Shown: positions 21,885 through 35,600 of the stretch, piece after piece
Layout: each line of letters opens with the position of its first letter
Numbering within the stretch: the first letter of the stretch is position 1
Assembly: GCA_013339765.2 (NCBI GenBank)
Contig: CM023454.1
Location: 146,015,949-146,079,948, forward strand
Direction: 5' to 3'
Length of the DNA stretch: 64,000 nucleotides
DNA from: Haemaphysalis longicornis
Taxonomy: Eukaryota > Arthropoda > Arachnida > Ixodida > Ixodidae
Program-made: the position numbers and the translations under genes
The notes under the pieces: model-generated
Told to the model about the DNA's origin: nothing
Database searches by the model: none
Seen by the model: the letters and a program-made list of their open reading frames with translations, nothing else

Positions 21885-24070
21885 ATGACATATAGAAGTC
21901 ATCCCAGCCCGAGCGTGGCTTGCAACTCTATTTAGAAATAAAACAGCAAAAATAGGCGAACCTCGCGAACACCTAAATATCCAACAAAAGCCACACGCCT
22001 ACAGGGAACGCCTACGTAAGCCACGGCCGGAAGTTAAATTAAGGCAAAGCGTTCACAGAATTTTGTCCAGGCCGCAATCGCGGATAATACGCGAGAGCTT
22101 TGAAGTCCATGTCCCAGCGTCAGCCAATGTAACTACAGGATGCGTGTCGGCAGGCAGACGGCGCGATGTAGTCAAGGTGCAGTGCAGCGACTGGAACGCA
22201 CACGGTACATGACTGATGTGCTCTAAAACAATACAAGTCTCACAGGACATTGAGGCGTAAGCGGCCTATAATGGCTTCCACCAGCTTGCTTAGACCATGC
22301 GGCAGCGGCAGGCAGAATTAATGTTTGCCCCGTATTTGGTACTTTTTGCGTTGTTTGTCCACATCGAGACTATGCTTATTGCAGCGGCTAAATGCACTTG
22401 GCTGTATGACGGTGCGTATCATAAAGTAGCACGTCTTGCGCGAATGGTGCACTAGCATACCATATAGGCATGATTTAGGTGGAACCTTTGTGGCTGTAAA
22501 ATGTGTGTTATCTAGAGACACATCTCTACCTGAAAATTGGTCAAGTCATTTGGCGTAGATACATCCACTGTGTCAGAAAACTTGCAATTTCGCATGTACA
22601 GCCATGATCAAATGTTTACGGACTAGGGAAATGGCAGTTTTAGGTTATTTCTCTTCGTATAGCAGCCCGAAAAACTGTCGAATGCATGCGAGAATATAAG
22701 TTCACAACAAAAGAAAACTACCGCACATAGCACTCCGGGCTGCCATGCGGCAGAGAGAAATAACTCAAAATTGCTGCTTTCATGGTTCGTAAATTTCTGA
22801 TCTCGGGTCTACATTGTGCAATGAAACGCAATTAGGTGCGCGGCAGTTGCCCCACAGTTTACACGTAAACGTAATGTTTTAGCCAATTTTGCGAGGGTCA
22901 GAAAGTTCATCAAACGTAAATGAGGATAGCACAAGTTCAGATAACCTCTAATAACAGGTAACGGTCTTCTTTATGTACAAAGATCGCCGGTGGACCAGCT
23001 GTTACCTGCAAACTTTTCTTACGCAAGTGGCAGAAACAGAACGAGAGGAAGAAATGTCGGGGAGCAGGGCGGGTGTCTTTTTCTGTCATTCGTTGCGTTG
23101 AGTTTTCTTTGTGCACTCTGTCTGCTTTCAGGGGAAGCGAGCGAGTCCAATGACGCCAGCCGCGACAGAATAAATATACCAGGTACTGTATGCCAGTTAT
23201 CACAACTTTTCGACCAGTACGTTGAGCCCGCATGAAGGACTAAAACAAATAAATCTGCGAAAGTTACGATTAACGCATCAGCACCTTTAGCTGCTGTGTG
23301 GTGGGTCGCTGGAGCTGGAGGACAAGCCGAGTGCAGACTCGTACTTCTGTTGCGGGACGTTCTCGGTGGGCGTCTGTAGGCGACGGCAAATCCTTGCAGC
23401 ATTGCCGCGAATGGCACGAGACAAGCGGGTGTCCCGAAGGTCGCCGCGGCCGAGAAGGCTGCATCACCGGGCGAGTGGGAACACAGGCTGGCGTGGTCAG
23501 CTTCGGCGTAAGAGACAGGCGTTGCACACGTGCGACAGATGGGAGGAAATCCGCGACGGCGGAAGGAATTGCAAATACACTGAGCGACCGGTTCAGGTGT
23601 TTGCGGCGCAAGCTTGTGCTGATCTTAAGCTTATGTTCAGCAAAATGCGGCCTGGTTTGTTCACACGTTCGCACCTGTTAGCCTACGATTGACCTGCTTG
23701 TGTAATGTGCTTTTTTTGAGTGACTGTGGCCTTCTATATATCTATAGAAGTACATATATACTCCTTAAATGTGCCCATTAGTGCCTCTGTGAGGTGTTTT
23801 AAAACAAAAGGGAGTGTAGCTGCACAGTATGTTTTTAGGGTGCGGCTTGGGCACCTTCGTTCACGCTGTCTTTTTCGCCCCACGTATTTTTTCCAGCCAT
23901 TCATGCAGGTGCATACGTCAAATCAAGACAACCTTGCGGATGACATCTATTGGCTTGTGGGGATTGGAATTACTGTTTACTTTACATTTTCCTTCCCTTA
24001 CTGCAGAATCGCCCCAGTGCGGTTGCTCGTACGACGATTCATTTTTTACTGCATTGTGGTGGCGGTGTGT

Positions 24071-24645
24071 AATACTGGTGTGCACGGGCTACGGGCTTAT
24101 CCAAAATCCCGGGCCCGGCCCGGCCCGGACCCGTGGCCGGGCTCGGACCACCCGACTTACTTTTCATCCAGGCCGCGCCGGACTCGGGCCGAAATAAATG
24201 CTTCGGACGGGCAGGGCCGTCCTGACGGCCCGGCCCATTGGAGCAATACTAAGGTTTTTTTATGATATCGCAGGAACTACGTGTTACTGACGCGGTAAAA
24301 GCACGGATCATAACTAGTCTGAAGGGCTTGTTACGCTTAACTGGGTTTTTTTGCCGGTTTAATGTTGGTTTTGGCTGTTATCATTTCCTTTACGATGCAT
24401 TTTACCACATTCAGGTAGTTTTCGCTTCCAAACGTGCCCCAATCAGGCGAGGACCCCTACGGTATTCGGGTTGGAAACACGCACCAGGGCCGGGCCGGGC
24501 CGGGCCTGTCCCAAAAGGTTGAGGTCTCGGGCCGGCCCGTCGGCCTTCTTCGTCGGGTCGGGCCGGGCATACTGCGATAAGCAGCGGGCCCGGGCTGGGC
24601 TCGGGCCTCTATTTTTGGCCCAGGCACCGCTATAGTGAAGTGATC
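24071..24645. mobile_element. GC-rich inverted-end element in unit 2
   Basis: Same element as in unit 1 without the later insertion. The left end has TGTGCACGG at 24,079-24,087. The right end is degraded (CCAGGCACC near 24,620). Two GGCCCGG-rich blocks face each other around a TTTACGATGCATTTTACCAC core. Borders are approximate to about 10 bases. Confidence 0.55.
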
Positions 24646-24935
24646 TTTAAATGCTAATGCATGTCCGTTAAATTAAGTTCGTTCCTACGCTGCCGAGCTG
24701 CCATGCTGAACATTAAGGAATTGCATTCATTTCGGGCCTTTTCTACGTATGTATGTCTACTTGTTTCTTACAGCGCCTTACTCAATAGTCTGTTATGATA
24801 CTCGCTCATTGTTTCCAGCAGTTGTAGGAAAGTTTTTTTTTAAACAGGACAGTTTTTAATGCCTTGGTGCACCAACATCTGACCTGCGTAAAATCCGTCA
24901 CGGAAATGACGTCACCAGAAAAAGTTCTATTGACG

Positions 24936-25010
24936 CGGCTGCGCCCGGATTCGAACCACGACCTCTCTCGCTTTACGGGAGGTACACAGCGCTTCACTCA
25001 CTGCGCTACG
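24936..25010 (-). repeat. tRNA-like block at the unit 2/3 junction
   Basis: Same A and B boxes as at 20,621-20,697. The B box is GGTTCGAATCC followed by GGGCGCAGCC. Confidence 0.65.
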
Positions 25011-25185
25011 AATTCAAGCGCAAGTAGGTTTAGGAACGCGTGTTTCCCACTACTTTCTTCATTCAGGTCCCGTCTAGGAGGTGCTGCCGTCTAGGATAAG
25101 TTAAGCGAAGTAGTTCCTCATGACACTAATGAGCACCGACAGTTGGCGCCTCGATGCCAGCGTCTTCCTACAGTGTACGCGGGAC

Positions 25186-28100
25186 GGGACGCTCTGTCCG
25201 GCCAACAACAGATCGAGGTCGTGACGTCACAGCCAAAAGTCACGTGATAAAGGCATTTTCGTCACTTCCTGAACCGTGGGCTTTTTTTTTTTTACTTTTA
25301 TCGCGAAGGCACTGCGCATAGCATCAAGAAGCTATGCACTGCGGTAAGGTGTTTTTTTGTCACTATTGCGCAGGTACATACGCCCTTCCGCAGCGGTAGG
25401 TTCGCTTTGGCGTTTGCTTGATGCCCGAGTTTGTGTCAACGTAGCCGCGGGTCAACGTCATGGACGGTCGCTTACATGATTGTCAAGTGTAGCGTCGAGC
25501 TGTTGGTTGATAAAGGCGCCGCGTATCTGCTTTAAGCGTGTTCATGTTGCCTGTTCGACAGTCACTGACTCCACCATGACTCCGCTGTAGTACCAGTACC
25601 AGGCCCATAAAAAGTTTGGATGACCGTTCGGCCACCGCTAGCTAGCGCTGCTTTCACCGCTAGCGCCGACAGGCTTTTCCGCAATGCACCTGTGACGTGC
25701 GGCTAAAGGACAGGCGGAAGGAGTTGAAAAATACGAGCGCTACAAGAACAACGGACGAGAAAGGGAAGCAGCTGTCGTATTTGTCGTCCGTTCTTTTAAT
25801 ACGCTGTTATTTAGCGCTCATAATTTTTTTTATTTTATTTTGTCAATATCATACACCAACTCAACCAAAACACGTTTCGAAGAGAAAGGTGCTTTAGGAG
25901 AGCACTTTAATTCGAAAATATTTGTTCCTATTAAAAGCTAGTTCAATAAAACAGCTTTAAAAGCAGAATTTCATATCCTCGCAGCCCTGGTCTCTACAGA
26001 AGCTCCTATAAGATATATAACTAGGAGGGTTGCGGGCTTTTAGTTGAGACATTTTTGTAGTGGTAGCAAATATTTCATCTCGTACCGAGTACTATAGCAT
26101 GGCAGAAAAAAAAGGAAGCAGCAGCAGTAACCCGGACAAGTTGTTTATCTTGCACAAGAACGGAACCGATGGCTGTTTAATAAGTGGGTGGCCTCCCCTC
26201 GTTTACTTGGACTTCCTTTGCATTCTGGCTGCCTGTTTGTGAAATCTAACAGTGGGTATTCTAATCTTTGTGTGGTGGTAGTGTTGTCCTCATAGAACAA
26301 ATTGTAGTCATGATGTACACTTTCTGACCTTCTTGAATAAAGCCAAGATGTAGTTTAAACAACAGTTAAAAAACGTGGCGCAAACCTAGACGGGACAAGA
26401 GAGACAAGAAACACAGATACAGGCGCCAAACTTCCAACTGTTTATTCACCAGAAACCACACGTATTTATATACGATATATCAAAAACATGAATAACAAAA
26501 CCATGTATAATCAAAATGACAAATGTAAAAGGGGCCAAAAACACGCAAGATCAAGTGCCGAGAATGCATACATGATAACTGCAAACGTGCGCAGGAGTGC
26601 AAAAAACAGGGCGTGCGCACATAGTCAAGCACAACCCAGCAGCAAAGAGGGGAGAGCAGTCGTTACGTGCCAATCTACACGTTGTCTTTTAAGAAAGACA
26701 CCTCGTATATACAGAAACCGTGCGAACAGCAGCAAAAAAAGCAAATTCCAGCACACAAAACAGTTATGCACCGGCACATAATAATATTTGTGACGCAGCT
26801 CATGCCCTGATTTACAAAGTATAACTAGAGATCGGAACTTTAGGCAAAATTCCCTTTTTTTTTTCTGGAGTCCCTGTAAACTTTGTTTGACATATAAACA
26901 CGAACTACAGGAATTAAATTATTCAACTGTTGATAGTGCCTATAAGGGCCTATTTTTAGATTCATGTCTATATTGGCTTTATGTTGCCCTAAAACTGCCT
27001 TTTTCGGCTTGCTGAGTCCATTTTACGTAACGTGTTGCCCCAAAACATACCAACAGAGTCAACTCTTCAGAACCTATACCTGCTATCAATGTGCAAGGAC
27101 ATTAAAAATTCACAACTTAGTGACTCATGCATATGGATTTCAGTGCACAGGGGATTACATGTGATCAGATTGAAAAAGTGTGAGGGCCACTCCAACTAGA
27201 AGCCTTTGGAGAGAAACTTCCTCCTCTCGAAACAGTACAAGGCAGGGAGCCGATGCAGAGGCAACTTTGAGGGCAGAGATTTTTTAGTCTTAAGAAAGCA
27301 GAAGGACCCTGGAGGCAGTAATTTGGCGACGAGTCTGGTATGGTGAGGGGAAAATGTGGTCGGCAAAGTGGTTAGAAGCATTCAGGCTGTGTCTTTGCAA
27401 TCACCGGATAGAAATATTGAATAGTGACCATGAATATGCTGGAAGACTCAAAGCATCTTCCTGTCCCAGCGCTTTACTGCGCTGATTGAGCTAGTGTACA
27501 TGTGTGTTCCTGCATTGAGCATTTGCAGTTTTGACAGTATAATGCACAGCTGAGAGTTTCAAAGGCAATTGGAATGACAATAGCATGAGTACAGGTGACT
27601 ATTGACATCTCGATGGGGAAGGCTTGCATAGGTGACTCTTCCTTCTCTCAGTGGAATGGCTGCTTCTATGGGCAACCCAAAGTGGGTATCGGAAATAGTA
27701 GTCATGGGTGTATAACGCCATGGGAAAAGGTGTTCTGGTGAGGGAAGGCTCGCCATAAAAATAAGAATACAGCGCTATGACCACTCACAGCTGGATGAAC
27801 TTCGCTTTGCTCTGATTAAGTTTGTGATGATACTGAGCTGGGTGTGTTCTAAGAAAACAGAGGGACAATAAAATACCACAACACTGCAAATGGCTTATCT
27901 GTCAATATTCTCGTCCTGTACCATCACTGGGTGCAATTAGGGCAGTCACAACTGCAGGAGGTGCATATAAGACAGGCTCACCACTTGCTGTAGCTATAAC
28001 GCCTGGGACGTGCAGTTATCAAACTTTACATGCCTTCAGCTTCCCGCTGATTTACGATTTAAAGGTTGCTCTTTTCACTATTTAGGCAATGTAAAATAGT

Positions 28101-29137
28101 ATGCATGCAATATGTAATAGCATGTATGTAAGGCACTTGTATTTGGAAGCCCGCATCATACAGCTGCCTGCAAAAAATTTCTGCCCCTGCAAGCATCGCA
28201 CTCAGCCATCAAGAGCGCAGACATCAAGGGTGATAGCCAGCTAAGTGCAATGGCTAATCTCGCCTTTACCATAAAACAAATTCTCCGTTAGTGGGACTGA
28301 CCTCTTCAGCTTTTATTAAAGGTTTTCTCTCTCTCTCTCTCTGTCACCGTGGAATTCGTAGATGTACCGGAACACGGTGAGGTCGACCACGTCTCGTTTG
28401 CGCATTTACCTGTCACCGTCACCACAATAATAACAAGCCGAATGTGGTACGTCCAGCGTGGCACCCCAATGCACACAATCATTTCCACATCACTGAATTT
28501 GCTGCATTACAGCACGGCATATCCTCGCTTGGTGAACGCTTTTGCTGCATGTTGTTGCTGACGGCAACGTGACTTGTTTTCTTGTAGGATATGGGGGCGC
28601 ACAATTAGTGGTGTCACACTTCGTCCTCGACTGTTAGGGAAAAGATCGGTGCCGTCGTGTTGTCGCCGTTTCACCGGCGAGGGCTCAAGGTGACGGCTTC
28701 ATTCATGAACTGGCTCAGAAAAACAGACAACGCGATGTCGAGGGACACTTCGACGATACACTTACTTGATTTAAGTAACCGGCCATGACAACGTATCACG
28801 CGGGTATCATCTACGTGCAAAGAAACCAACTCGGGCACACAACAAATTCCCAGGGGCAAAATGACGAAATAACCACAATAAAAAAGCGGCGAAGCGACCG
28901 TAGCTCACACACAGTGCCTTTGGCAATCGCCTCCACATGCTTTGGCTGAAGCCTTGGGTGAAACTTCTGACGCGGTGCATGGCTTCTTGTGCTAGCATGC
29001 TATGCACATGCCTTTGGGATAAAAGTAAAAACAAAAAAAAGGCCCACGGCCCAGGAAGTGACGAAAACGCCTTTGCCACGTGACTTTTAACTGTGACGTC
29101 ACGACCTCGATCTGTTGTTGGCCGGACTGAGCGTCCC
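25186..29137. mobile_element. Mutator-like non-autonomous DNA transposon 1 (9-bp TSD)
   Basis: Starts GGGACGCTCTGTCCGGCC and ends with its near-complement GGCCGGACTGAGCGTCCC. The inverted ends match for roughly 170 bp (25,186-25,350 and 28,970-29,137). They are flanked by the 9-bp direct repeat ACGCGGGAC (25,177-25,185 and 29,138-29,146), which occurs once at the matching site of unit 2. Long inverted ends with a 9-bp duplication are typical of Mutator-like elements. The 3.6-kb interior holds no transposase-like ORF and has apparently captured other sequence, including a Penelope-type tail (26,370-26,475). Confidence 0.85.
26370..26475 (-). repeat. Penelope-like pLTR/tail fragment inside the Mutator-like element
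   Basis: On the minus strand it reads TATAAATACGTGTGG, GAATAAACAGTTGGAAG, GGCGCCTGTATCTGTG and a CTTGTCYCTCTTGTC run. This is the same layout as the ends of the Penelope-like elements at 44,570-44,720 and 51,590-51,690 (TATAAATGTG, AGTTGATAGTAAGCGCCTGTGTCG). Confidence 0.55.
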
Positions 29138-29590
29138 ACGCGGGACGCACCCTCCGCCACTTTCTGCTTTCGGTTTCGGTTCCGTTTCGTTCGCACGGTT
29201 TTCAAGGGGCTGTGGCTTCAGTCGGATTTATGCAATGTTCTGAAGCGTGCAATCGTGTCTCTAAAGTTGGCGTATCTAACGGTGTCATTCCGGCGTCATG
29301 TAAATAGCGGTGTTTAAATATGGATACGCAATAAATACTCATGTGAAGACACATTCAACTTTCCTGTTTGAGCGATTCCTTTGATAGAGGCATAAACCTC
29401 ATTTTTAACGCGAAAGTGGTTTATGCTGGGATCCAGCAAGATCTGACTGACGTCAAATCCGTCACGGAAATGATATCCCCTGAAAACCGCGGCTGCGCCA
29501 GTATTTGAGCCGGGCGCTCCATCGCCGCAACTGGAGGTGTCAGGCGTTTTACTGACTCCGCTACGAGCTGGAGCGCAGACAGCCGTATGA

Positions 29591-30446
29591 ATGAATGAAA
29601 CTTTATTAATTATACGGGGGGCATGGTAGCCTAGTTGGGGAAGAGGAAAGAAGGGAAAGGGAGTGGGGTGGCCGTCAGAGTCGTCCGGTCAGGTCTGCCG
29701 CTCACACGAAGTCCCACAAGGAAATGATCGTGCTCGCGGCGTCCACGTGAGGGGACGGGGTTGTCTATTCTTCCAATGACGGAACGCCGGCGCCCTTGTG
29801 CATGTTCCTAAGCGGTGAAAGGCCGGGGCAGTCCCACAGTAGGTGCCTTAACGTTGGAGAGGCACCGGTATTGTACGTGCAGCACGTCGCAGTGGCTGCC
29901 TGGTCGCCATCCTTGTTCTGATCGGTGGTGTCCGCTTGTGGGTCACCGCCACGAGCTGTTTTGGATGCAGCGTGTGCTCGCCACATTGCCACTTTGCCAG
30001 AACATCTTCCGTAAGGGCAGCACCTCTCCTAGCCTTGTAGATTAGCACTTCTGCACCACGCGGAAGCCCTTTGGGAAGTGGGTGGGGATTGTGCGGCACC
30101 TTCGCCCTCAGTTCTCGTTTGGCTTGCACCTTCATCCGCTCGCGTTCCTTGTCCGGGTCAACGAGCAGCGGAGCCTGAGGGACTGCGTCAAGGGGGGCTC
30201 GCCGCGTCATGGGCGGCGCCGTTTCCGATGCTGCCAGCATGCCCCGGGACCCAGTCCACCCGGACCATCACGCCGTAGAGCTCGTGAAGGGTTGCGCAAG
30301 CGACTTTCACGTTGTGCGCCAAAGTGCCGGCTCTAGGTGTCTTCGTCAGATTTTTGAGGCCGTCCAAAGAGTCGGTAAAAACGGTGAAGGTTTGTCCTCG
30401 CACAGAAAGTGGGCTGGTCCTTGCCCATTCACTCAACTTCTCTAGT
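29591..30446 (-). mobile_element. 5'-truncated LINE tail with RNase H
   Basis: Inserted in unit 3 between segments b and c. The flanks share GCCGTAT (29,582-29,588 and 30,447-30,453), which occurs once at this site in unit 2. Minus-strand ORFs give an RNase H region (FTVFTDSLDG and VRVDWVPGHAGSIGNGAAHD, about 30,190-30,400). The C-terminal knuckle follows (CCTYNTGASPTLRHLLWDC, about 29,800-29,900). The 3' end has TTAATAAAGTTT and a TTCA repeat. Everything upstream of RNase H is missing, as usual for incomplete reverse transcription. Confidence 0.85.
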
Positions 30447-32652
30447 GCCGTATAAACTACGCCATTTATCTTTCCTACAACCTCCTTCATTACGATGGTG
30501 CTGCCGTCTACGACAGCCGAAGCTTATTTCGTTATTAAAAGAGGATAAAATCTCTGACCTGCCATCATGAATTATCAATATGAGGAACTATGGAGCAGAA
30601 AATTATTTTGTGTAAGTGGTATAATTATAGTTATTGCATAGCGACTGACTCCCATGCGCACTATGCGTGCTGGTTTCCTGCTGGAAAAATCTCCCACTAC
30701 GAAGTTAAAACCCTCCCGCCAACAAGGCGCGACTCACAGTCGCTGGAATAATTCCTGAAAAATTCATACATAGCGATGCAGAGCTGCGGTGTTAACTTGA
30801 TGGATTAATAATTCTTGCTTCTTGAAAAAGAAATCCTATACTTTATAAGCGACTTCAAACCGAAAAGACGCACACTGGCGCGAAAATTGGTGTTCAGATA
30901 AATTCTAAACTGGAAATGAGTGGAACAGAACTTCACAATTTTCTACAATCCCCCAATTGAGAGAACATCCGTAGACGATGGATTTAAGGAAATGTGCGCT
31001 TACTGGAGAGGGAGAGAAAGAGAGAAAGAGAGAGGAAAGTTTGATGACATATAGAAATCATCCCAGCCCGAGCGTGGCTTGCAACTCTATTTAGAAATAA
31101 AACATCACAAAAGGGCGAACCTCGCGAGCACCTAAATATCCCACAAAAGCCACTACAACACACACACAAACCCAAAAGTGCCTGGAACGCCTACGTAAGA
31201 CACGGCCGGAAGTTAAATTAAGGCAAAGCGTTCACAGAATTTTGTCCAGGCCGCACTGGCGAATAATACGCGGGAGGTTTGAAGTCCATGTCTCAGCGTT
31301 AGCCAATGTAACTACAGGATGCGTGTCGGCAGGCAGACGGCGCGATGTAGTCGGGGTGCAGTGCAGCGACTGGAACGCACACGGTACATGACTGATGTGT
31401 TCACGAACACTACACGTCTCACAGGACGTTGAGGCGTAAGCGGCATATGATGGCTTCCAACCGCTTGCTTAGACCATGCGGCAGCGGCAGGCAAGAATGA
31501 ATGTTTGCCCCGTATTTGGTACTTTTTGCGTTGTTTGTCCACATCGAGACTACGCTTATTGCAGCGGCTAAATGCACTTGGCTGTATGACTGTGCGTATC
31601 ATAAAGTAGCACGTCTTGCGCGAATGGTGCACTAGCATACTATATAGGCATGCTTTACGCGCCACCTTTGTGGCTGTAAAATGTGTGTTATCTGGAGACA
31701 CATTTCTATCTGAAAATTGGTCTAGTCATTTGGCGTAGATACATCCACGGTGTCAGAAAACTTGCAATTTCGCATGTACAGCCACGATCGAATGTTTACG
31801 GATTAGGGAAATGGCAGTTTTAGGTTATTTCTCTTCCTATAGCAGCCCGAAAAACTGTCGAATGCATGCGAGATATATAAGTTCACAACTAAAGAAAACT
31901 ACCGCACATAGCACTCCGGGCTGCCATGCGGCAGAGAGAAATAACTCAAAATTGCTGCTTTCATGGTTCGTAAATTTCTGATCTCGGGTCTACATTGTGC
32001 AATGAAACGCAATTAGGTCCTCGGCAGTTGCCCCACAGTTTACACGCAAACGTAATGTTTTAGACAATTTAGCGAGGGTCAGAAAGTTCATCAAACGTAA
32101 ATGAGATAGCACAAGTTCAGATAACCTCTAATAACAGGTAATGGTCTTCCTTATGTACAAAGATCGCCGCTGGACCAGCTGTTACCTGCAAACTTTTCTT
32201 ACGCAAGTGGCAGAAACAGAACGAGAGGAAGAAATGTCGGGGAGCAGGGCGGGTGTCTTTTTCTGTCATTCGTTGCGTTGAGTTTTCTTTGTGCAATCTG
32301 TCTGCTTTCAGGGGAATCGAGCGAGTCCAATGACGCCAGCCGCGGCAGAATAACTGGACGAGGTACTGTATGCCAGTTATCACAACTTTTCCACCAGTAC
32401 GTTGAGCCCGCATGAAGGGCGAAAACAAATAAATCTGCGAAAGTTACGATTAACGCATCAGCACCTTTAGCTGCTGTGTGGTGGGTCGCTGGAGCTGGAG
32501 GACAAGCCGAGTGCAGACTCGTACTTCTGTTGCGGGACGTTCTCGGTGGGCGTCTGTAGGCGACGGCAAATCCTTGCAGCATTGCCGCGAATGGCACGAG
32601 ACAAGCAGGTGTCTGGAGGGCGCCGCGGGCTAGAAGGCTGCATCACCGGGCG

Positions 32653-35600
32653 GCGTATTCCCAAACCATATTCCGTAGGGGCCAAGGCCGACCACACCCC
32701 CTAAGCAGAGGCGCAGCCAATGAGGTTAAAAAAATTGCAATTTTTTAACCACCTTGGACACAGCACCGTGACGTCACTTCCCCTATGTGCGCGACTTCAT
32801 TCGAGGTCGATTTTTTCTTTTTTCCCCCTCCCTTTGTTTCGGCTGGTTGGCAGGCGGCCGATGTTTTCGCTCCGTGGACGGGGCTTGCTGTGGCGCTGGG
32901 GAAGCTGACGCACATGAGGTAGAAGTTAACCTTTTCTACCTGAGCCCCTGATCTCTCCGCGCTCTTCTTGCGCGCCTGCAAGTTGACGCTGACCTGCGAT
33001 CGTGTTCCTAGGTAAGCGGTCGCCCCGGTGCTCGAAGAGCGCGTGTGCGGGTGGACGCTTTCACGCGCATGTGGCAATTATACACGTTCCGGAAAGCAAA
33101 CACCCTCAATGAAACCTCATTCTACAGCACACAGAAGGGTATGCAGTTGAGTTGGGTGCTCTTTCACTATATACACACCTCAAAACACGATTCGGTGCTG
33201 CAGGTAAGGATTACAAGAAAGGCAGCCAATTTCCCATTACCACATTTACAAACTGTCCCACCCTTGCGAAATATTACAGCTGCATGAGCTGCTACATTTT
33301 GGCAGTTTAATAAGCACTATTATATTGAATTTCGTTAACATTAACTTAATTGCATTAATTCTTTATCAGGAACAGTGCCGCTAAGGAAAACATTGGCATT
33401 TTATTAACAGCAATGGAAGGTGTGAATCGTTCTTGCAAGGGTGATACGTTGATAAGAAAGACACCAGCTCAAACGTACACGTTTTACACTCGGTCCTGAA
33501 TTCTGCATAATTTGCACTGCTGGTCATAACAATTTAGGGAAACAATACCGAAAATATAAACCAACCAATGGCTAAGTAATAGTTGGATTGTACAGCTACT
33601 GAAGTACTCGAGGAGTTTGATGTGTCTTCTGTATAGGGCTATTGACCGCAGTCTCTTCACTGAAGCCATCAGGGCGCAATTTGATATTAGTAATCATGCG
33701 TGTTACCACTCACACTATTACCAATGTCGATTAGTTATTTTTAACAATTTGTGCTTCATGGACACACAGATTTTGCTGCATAAGATTTTGCTTCACACAG
33801 ATTTTGCTGCACACACAGATTTTGCTGCATTTATAAATAGACAGCTCTAGCAGGATCCGAATGGCGCATATGCCCCCCCTGTAATCGGGAAGGCACACCA
33901 AATCGTTACCACTTAATTTGGCTCTGTCCATTATTCGACGGTAATCGCCACCAGCTATTAACTGTAAGTCCCACCCCTGCGACTGAACAGGAACATGTTA
34001 GTCGCGTCCGTGACGATCCCACCGCACTAGAAGCAATTACCGAGTACGCCCTTGAAAATGGACTCCACAAATTGGTGTAGCAGCCTGGCCCACTTCCCCG
34101 TTCGGTCTACAATGTGAACTGTCTGCAGCGTGCACTGTTTTCAGTGTGAACCGCATTGTCTACAGTGTTAACTGTACAATTAAGTGTGAACTGTGCGTTT
34201 TGCTGCCACTGACTGACTTTAATGTGTTCATGTTGCGATTAGGACCCCAAGACTGCAACTGTGTTCATTGTGCGAGTTGGGACCTTCCCCTTTTCTCCTC
34301 ATCCTTGCTCCCCCAGGGCCCCATCGCCTCTCATTTAATAAAGTGTTACACTCACTCAGATACGTATATTCTTTTCGCTGGGACTAATGAGTAGTTGCGC
34401 GTGAGCTTGAAGTCATGGCAGTCGCAGCAGAGATAAAACTAAGTAAAAAAAAAAGTTATCTCCTTGGCGCACTATTTTTGCGATAGTGATCTGGGAGTCC
34501 AAATAGCGGCAAAAAATTGTCACTTTTCGAGATGCAGTAATGGGTATAGATTAGCAGTTTGTGTCTGTTTCCTGCGACGCATTTTTAGCTACCACATATA
34601 TGGATGTCTGTATTGTCTGGCCTTTTAATTCAAAAGCATTGGGTCACAGCGCGCGCCTCAACTGTAAGCCACATACACGTAAAAAAGTATACGAATGTAC
34701 AAACAAGAAATAGCCGGAATAAAAATATAAATAGTACAACACAAGTTGCAAAACGCCGCCTCGCGTACTACAACGCTTCGTATCGAAAAACATACCTTTC
34801 ACCCCGTTTCTGGACCTTTTGGACAATCCAGGTTGTGTTGTTGCACCCGCTCTACGTGTCCATGGAGGCGTTGACTGCTACTTCGTCAGACAGGTTCGCG
34901 CGGAACACAGACTCATGATTTATTGACGCGAGGTCAACTCTGGCGACCTCGAGCGGCTGCTCGTGCTTATCCAAGAAGCAGAAGTTATAAGCTTCGCGAC
35001 CATCGCGTGAATGCGCGGGGGACGCGCGTGGCGCACACAATCATGAGAACGCACCTTGTGATGGGCAGTTCTGCGCGAGTGCGAGGCACAGACGAGTATG
35101 GCGAATAACACGCTCGCTGATCTTCGCAGCAGACGAGCGACCGACGTACGCGTGTGCTTTAGACCGAATGATAGCAAACGTTCTCGCTTCGGTAGGGAGT
35201 CAAAAGGACCACCCAAGACAAAAAAAAACATATTTGCCTTCACTTTATCGGGAGTGCTTGCCTTCCGGAACTTAAACAAGAACTACATATGTACGTGCAA
35301 AAGCATCCATCCGCGCCCGCACTTTGAGCAACGCGCCGAGCGCTAGCTTAACTAGGAACAGCATGGAAGACGAGCGACTGACGGCGCACAAGAGAGCGCG
35401 GAGAGCGAGCTTCATCTTCCCAGCGCGTACGCCAGGCTTGTGCTAGGAGCGAAACCATCGCCACCGCGAAACAGCGCGATCACAAAAGATGAAAACAAAT
35501 TTTTGTATTCATTTTTATGAGAGTGTTTGCTTTCCGGAACTTCTATAATTGCCACATGTACGTGAAAGCGTCCATCCGCGCGCGCGCGCACTTCGAGCAC

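Larger units (their letters stand above)
20745..25059 (+). repeat. tandem unit 2 (nearly uninterrupted reference copy, 4.3 kb)
   Basis: This is the cleanest copy and defines the unit: a 20,745-21,120; b 21,122-21,285; c 21,286-21,715; d 21,716-22,035; e 22,036-24,255; f 24,260-25,059. It contains a long GA microsatellite in segment d and a GC-rich insertion in e/f. No ORF above about 180 codons and no recognisable protein was seen on either strand. Confidence 0.85.
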
